9,405 nt of DNA, from the NCBI GenBank assembly GCA_013214885.1, contig JABSRS010000112.1, positions 1 through 9,405 on the forward strand, in the 5' to 3' direction. The notes under the pieces are model-generated. The model was not told where the DNA came from and did no database searches. It was given only the letters and a program-made list of their open reading frames with translations. The position numbers and the translations under genes were made by a program. Source of the stretch: Gammaproteobacteria bacterium (GTDB lineage Bacteria; Pseudomonadota; Gammaproteobacteria; Enterobacterales; Psychrobiaceae). This document shows positions 6,269-9,405 of the stretch, in pieces; position 1 is the first letter of the stretch, and the number at the start of each line of letters is the position of its first letter.

Positions 6269-6355
6269 AATTTATAGGTAAAATAGACATTAGGCAAATG
6301 TGGAACTACCATCATACGGTAAGGTACCAATGCTTAATTTACGGAGAAGAAGTTA
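6269..6355 (+). promoter_or_regulatory. rfaH to export-gene spacer with a weak ops-like sequence and a good ribosome site
   Basis: This 87-nt spacer has no convincing sigma-70 promoter and no terminator, so the export gene may be co-transcribed with rfaH. The stretch TACGGTAAGGTA (6315-6326) matches the E. coli ops element GGCGGTAGCGTG at 7 of 12 positions, including the CGGTA core. This is too weak to call an ops site. GGAG (6343-6346) lies 9 nt before GTG 6356 and fixes that start. Confidence 0.4.
6343..6346 (+). promoter_or_regulatory. Ribosome binding site supporting the GTG start of the SLBB export gene
   Basis: GGAG lies 9 nt before GTG 6356. The next in-frame codon, TTG 6359, is an alternative start that would remove one residue. 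No in-frame ATG occurs before residue 19, and starting there would destroy the signal peptide. The GTG start is therefore favoured. Confidence 0.7.
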
Positions 6356-9055
6356 GTGTTGTTAAAATTAAAATCAATTGGCCTAGCCAGTATTATTGCC
6401 GTTTCTACCATGTTGATACCAACAATCGCCAGTGCAATTACGCCAACTCCTGCAATGTTAGCGCAATTTAAACAGTTGCCAAAGGCAGAGCAACAACGAC
6501 TGATGAAGCAATATGGTTTGTCACCGCAAATGCTTGGTGGTCTTAATCAAAAATCGACTCCGCTTGAAACACCAGCAGCAATAAGCCCACGCCTTAATGC
6601 TACCAACAAAACACCAGCATTCGACAATCAAACACCAGAAACCGCAGCTTTTGAAGAAGCCCCACTTAAAGCATTCGGTTATGACCTCTTTGCCGGCGAA
6701 CCAACGACTTTTGCTCCTGTTAGTGATCTGCCCGTGCCAAGCGAATACCAAATGGGCCCTGGCGATCAAGTATTGGTTCAGCTTTACGGCAAAGAAAATA
6801 ACCAGTACGAGTTAACCGTGTCACGCAGCGGTCAATTACAGCTACCAGAATTAGGCCCTGTTAATGTCACTGGTCTAACGTTTAATGAAATGAAACAAAA
6901 GCTCACCCAGCTTATTGAATCAAACTATATTGGGATGCAAGCAAGCATCAGCCTTGGCGAGCTCCGCTCAATTCGGATCTTTGTCGCGGGTGACGCCTAC
7001 AAGCCAGGCTCGTACACGGTAAGTTCATTATCATCTATCACCCAGGCATTATATATTGCAGGTGGTATTAACGACATTGGCTCATTGCGTGATATTCAGC
7101 TTAAACGTAATGGCAAGCTAGTGATATCGTTCGACTTGTACGATCTACTCATGAAGGGAGATGCCTCTAATGATAAACGCCTGCAATCTGGTGATGTGGT
7201 TTTTATTCCTCCTGTAGGTGCAACTGTTTCGATTAAAGGCCAAGTACGTCGTCCCGCTATTTACGAGCTCAAAGGCAACGAGACCATGGCGCAGTTACTA
7301 CGCCTAGCCGGTGGTTTAAATCGTGGCGCATTTCCTGCGGCGAGCATTGTCGAACGTTTTAATGATCATCAATTACCAAGTTTGCTTAATGTCGATTTAT
7401 CGACCCGCGCGGGACTAAATATTTTTGCGCAACATGGCGATATTTTAACCGTTCAAAACACCGCACTGCGCAAGCACAAGCAAATTGCATTGTTGGGCGC
7501 GGTTAATCGACCTGGACTATATCAATGGTCGCAGGGCATGCGGATCACCGATTTGATAAAATCAACCTGGCGAGATCTAAAAAACTCTGCGGATTTAAGC
7601 TTTGCCTTGGTCACTCGTGAAATTAATCCTCAGGGCGACATTAAAGTTATCCAAATAGATTTACAGCAAGCAATGCGCGGCGATAACAGCGCCAACATTA
7701 AATTGAATGCGCGTGATACTTTACTGATATTTAATAATTCGCCACTAAGTCTTGAGCGAACTGAGTTAAACAAGCTGATTGCTCAGCAAGTTAAACCGTT
7801 TGTAGCACAATCAGAGTTCGAATCAATTAAGGTTGAGCAATCGAGATTGTTCTCAACAGGGTTCGAAAACCTGATGGCAGCACAAGAAAACGGTCTACCG
7901 AACGAACTGGCAGCGCAAAAAGTAGAAAAGGTTTTGCACAAGCTTTACAACGATCATCAAAAGTTAAAAATGAGTGCTTCGCTGACTCGTAACGAATTGC
8001 TTTTCCCTGTTATCGCTAAACTAAAAAGCCAACCTAATGATGTTATAGCCACCCAGCTGGTATCAATTAGTGGTGAGGTAAGATTCCCAGGTGTTTATCC
8101 GCTAACGGCCCAACAAGGTGTTGCCGACTTAATTCAAGCCGCAGGTGGCTTAAAAGACAGTGCCTACCTTAATAATGCCGAGCTAACCCGCACCGAAATA
8201 GGCGAAGCAGCACAAGCAACCATTGAGCATGTCACCATCAATCTAACTGATGGTCATTCCGACTCAATCAAGTTAAAAAGTAAAGATCATCTGCAAGTGC
8301 TAACGGTTCCCGACTGGCAAAAGAACATGCAAGTCGAAATTAAAGGTGAAGTCAGATTCCCAGGCACTTACACCATTAAAAATGGCGAAACCATGATGTC
8401 TTTATTGCAAAGAGCTGGCGGTTTTACCGACTTATCGTTTGCTAAAGGCGCAATATTTACCCGCGAGTCGGTTCGACAGCAAGAAAAGCAACAAATTCTG
8501 GCGCTAACGGATCAGCTGCGCCGCGACATAGCAACGCGTGGATTGTCACAAGAGGGTAACTTCGTTAGCTTTGATGATTCATCAAAAATGCTAGCAGAGT
8601 TAGAGAATCTGCAAGCCATTGGCCGCATGGTAATTAACATCAAGCAGCTGCAAACATATCATCAAGATAAAAATACACAACGTGCCTTACGCCTGGAAGA
8701 CGGCGACAAACTTTATATTCCATCGCAAAAGCAAATCGTAACAGTGGTTGGTGAAGTACAACATGCATCAAGTCATTTCTATCAAGAAGCGATTGATGTT
8801 GACGACTACCTAACACTTGCTGGTGGCATCAAACAACGAGCAAACGAGTCAGGCATCTACATCATCCGCGCTGACGGCTCGGTAATGCTGCCACAACAAG
8901 GCGGCTGGTTCACCGAACTCACCAGAATCGAACCCGGCGATACCATAGTAGTGCCACTAAACACCGAATATAAAGACACACTAACCTTATGGACCCAAAT
9001 CACCGGAATCCTATATAACACCACCATCGCCATCGCCGCGATAAAGGGCCTGTAA
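6356..9055 (+). CDS. Large periplasmic/outer-membrane SLBB-domain polysaccharide export protein (Wza-related)
   Basis: This is a polysaccharide export protein of the Wza/OPX class, expected to build the outer-membrane export conduit or periplasmic collar for capsule, O-antigen or exopolysaccharide. It starts with GTG (GGAG 9 nt upstream). Residues 1-27 are a Sec signal peptide with basic LKLK, a hydrophobic core and cleavage after IASA. There is no lipobox Cys, unlike E. coli Wza. A Pro/Gln-rich linker with a helical FKQLPKAEQQRLMKQYG segment (38-54) precedes the Poly_export domain (about 125-203, YQMGPGDQVLVQLYG). About six SLBB-like repeats follow, near 205-285, 290-365, 376-458, 567-650, 657-788 and 793-868. 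Typical cores are GQVRRPAIYEL, GAVNRPGLYQW, GEVRFPGVYPL and GEVRFPGTYTI. Charged, probably helical inserts lie at about 462-560 and 703-770. The C-terminus (872-899) is hydrophobic. At 899 aa it is far larger than Wza (379). Tandem TAA stops end it. Confidence 0.9.
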   Translation: MLLKLKSIGLASIIAVSTMLIPTIASAITPTPAMLAQFKQLPKAEQQRLMKQYGLSPQMLGGLNQKSTPLETPAAISPRLNATNKTPAFDNQTPETAAFEEAPLKAFGYDLFAGEPTTFAPVSDLPVPSEYQMGPGDQVLVQLYGKENNQYELTVSRSGQLQLPELGPVNVTGLTFNEMKQKLTQLIESNYIGMQASISLGELRSIRIFVAGDAYKPGSYTVSSLSSITQALYIAGGINDIGSLRDIQLKRNGKLVISFDLYDLLMKGDASNDKRLQSGDVVFIPPVGATVSIKGQVRRPAIYELKGNETMAQLLRLAGGLNRGAFPAASIVERFNDHQLPSLLNVDLSTRAGLNIFAQHGDILTVQNTALRKHKQIALLGAVNRPGLYQWSQGMRITDLIKSTWRDLKNSADLSFALVTREINPQGDIKVIQIDLQQAMRGDNSANIKLNARDTLLIFNNSPLSLERTELNKLIAQQVKPFVAQSEFESIKVEQSRLFSTGFENLMAAQENGLPNELAAQKVEKVLHKLYNDHQKLKMSASLTRNELLFPVIAKLKSQPNDVIATQLVSISGEVRFPGVYPLTAQQGVADLIQAAGGLKDSAYLNNAELTRTEIGEAAQATIEHVTINLTDGHSDSIKLKSKDHLQVLTVPDWQKNMQVEIKGEVRFPGTYTIKNGETMMSLLQRAGGFTDLSFAKGAIFTRESVRQQEKQQILALTDQLRRDIATRGLSQEGNFVSFDDSSKMLAELENLQAIGRMVINIKQLQTYHQDKNTQRALRLEDGDKLYIPSQKQIVTVVGEVQHASSHFYQEAIDVDDYLTLAGGIKQRANESGIYIIRADGSVMLPQQGGWFTELTRIEPGDTIVVPLNTEYKDTLTLWTQITGILYNTTIAIAAIKGL

Positions 9056-9069
9056 TAACAGCCCACACA

Positions 9070-9120
9070 GTCATCCCGAAGGTCGCCCCAGCACCGTCAT
9101 CCTGAAGGTCGCCCCGCCAC
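9070..9120 (+). repeat. Two tandem GTCAT-led units (26 and 25 bp)
   Basis: GTCATCCCGAAGGTCGCCCC (9070-9089) recurs at 9096-9115 with one change (C to T), so 19 of 20 bases match. The units are followed by short spacers (AGCACC, then GCCAC), giving periods of 26 and 25 bp. A third GTCAT begins exactly after them at 9121 and leads into a palindrome. Confidence 0.8.
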
Positions 9121-9151
9121 GTCATCCCCGAAGATCTTTAAATCGGGGATC
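9121..9151. repeat. Palindromic GTCATCCCCGA unit (REP-like hairpin)
   Basis: ATCCCCGA (9124-9131) pairs perfectly with TCGGGGAT (9143-9150), giving an 8-bp stem around an 11-nt loop (AGATCTTTAAA). It starts with GTCAT like its neighbours. It lacks a T-tract, so it is not a normal intrinsic terminator, although it lies 66 nt after the export gene stop and could protect the mRNA 3' end. Confidence 0.75.
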
Positions 9152-9198
9152 ACGTACAGCGGGTTACCAACAGCCTTGGTCACCCGCAGCCAAAGACC

Positions 9199-9255
9199 GT
9201 CAATCTCCAAGTCTACCGCACCCCGTCATTCCGCAAGTCTCTTATGCGGAATCTC
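9199..9255. repeat. Degenerate GTCA unit plus palindromic GTCATTCCGCA unit
   Basis: GTCAATCTCCAAGTCTACCGCACCCC (9199-9224) occupies 26 bp and is directly followed by GTCATTCCGCAAGTCTCTTA (9225-9244), preserving the period of the upstream units. In the second unit ATTCCGCA (9228-9235) and TGCGGAAT (9245-9252) form an 8-bp perfect stem with a 9-nt loop. Confidence 0.7.
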
Positions 9256-9385
9256 ATCCAACCATTTACCAATAAAACCAGCCACCAAACAACCAACGCC
9301 CCAAACTGTCACCCAGCCTTACACCCAAGGCCAAATAATCCCCGTCACAGGCAACTCCGTCATACCTAAGATGAACGCAATTCCC

Positions 9386-9405
9386 GTCATTCGGTAAGTC
9401 TCCTA
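9386..9405. repeat. Further GTCATTC unit cut by the window end
   Basis: GTCATTCGGTAAGTCTCCTA matches the unit at 9225-9244 at 17 of 20 positions. Its partner arm, if present, lies beyond the window. A less similar GTCATACC unit starts 27 bp earlier at 9359. Confidence 0.65.

Larger units (their letters stand above)
9059..9405. other. Repeat-filled intergenic region without a credible gene
   Basis: After the export gene the sequence is strongly C- and A-rich on the plus strand; in 9241-9300 I count 22 C and 5 G. It is studded with GTCA-starting units at about 9070, 9096, 9121, 9179, 9199, 9225, 9308, 9344, 9359 and 9386, of which the best are listed separately. An open frame at 9176-9397 has low-complexity Pro/Thr/Gln content, no ribosome site, and runs across the repeats, so I do not call it. 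No intrinsic terminator with a T-tract is visible after the export gene. Confidence 0.6.

Noticed and set aside
6279..6284. TAAAAT as a -10 box for the export gene
   Set aside because: No acceptable -35 at 16-18 bp upstream and no extended -10; too weak to report as a promoter.
9070..9250. Possible CRISPR array from regularly spaced GTCAT units
   Set aside because: The 'repeats' are only about 20 bp, the intervals of 5-6 bp are too short to be spacers, units are degenerate and palindromes differ, and no cas gene is seen.
9176..9397. 73-codon plus-strand open frame in the repeat region
   Set aside because: No ribosome binding site, and a low-complexity Pro/Thr/Gln/Ser sequence generated by the C/A-rich repeats themselves; no recognisable motif.

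Overview
The window looks like a chromosomal segment of a marine-type gammaproteobacterium, most likely in Alteromonadales (Colwellia/Thalassotalea/Shewanella-like). This rests on protein sequence character (Edd, Glk, Eda and RfaH all of enterobacterial/Alteromonadales type), on moderate A+T content, and on a small interspersed element with ATACCAATTC/GAATTGGTAT ends of a kind I associate with these genera. No database search was possible, so the genus is an inference.

Region 1 (1-3966) is a tightly packed plus-strand operon for the Entner-Doudoroff pathway: the 3' part of pgl (6-phosphogluconolactonase), edd (6-phosphogluconate dehydratase), glk (glucokinase) and eda (KDPG aldolase). The pgl-edd gap is 39 nt, edd-glk is 3 nt, and glk-eda overlap by 1 nt. 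The operon ends at a strong intrinsic terminator (4043-4078). zwf is probably just upstream of the window.

Region 2 (3967-5653) is a 427-bp intergenic stretch followed by a FHS-family major facilitator sugar transporter (gluP-like). The intergenic stretch holds the terminator, a few short palindromes and a 159-bp MITE-like element (4204-4362). The right inverted repeat of that element appears to supply promoter parts for the transporter. Together regions 1 and 2 encode uptake of free sugar, phosphorylation by Glk, and (with Zwf) conversion through gluconate-6-phosphate to pyruvate and glyceraldehyde-3-phosphate.

Region 3 (5654-9058) begins a different module: rfaH, a NusG-paralogue antiterminator, with its own good sigma-70 promoter. 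It is followed by a large secreted multi-SLBB polysaccharide export protein (899 aa). This is the usual opening of a capsule/O-antigen/exopolysaccharide locus, which would continue to the right.

Region 4 (9059-9405) has no credible gene. It is a C/A-rich stretch filled with GTCAT-led palindromic repeats of about 25-26 bp and their degenerate relatives, cut by the window end.

I see no CRISPR array, toxin-antitoxin pair, phage gene, transposase, rRNA or tRNA. The less ordinary items are the promoter built on the MITE end, the GTCAT repeat cluster, the architecture of the SLBB protein, and a marked shift toward CTA leucine codons and C-rich sequence at the 3' ends of several genes.
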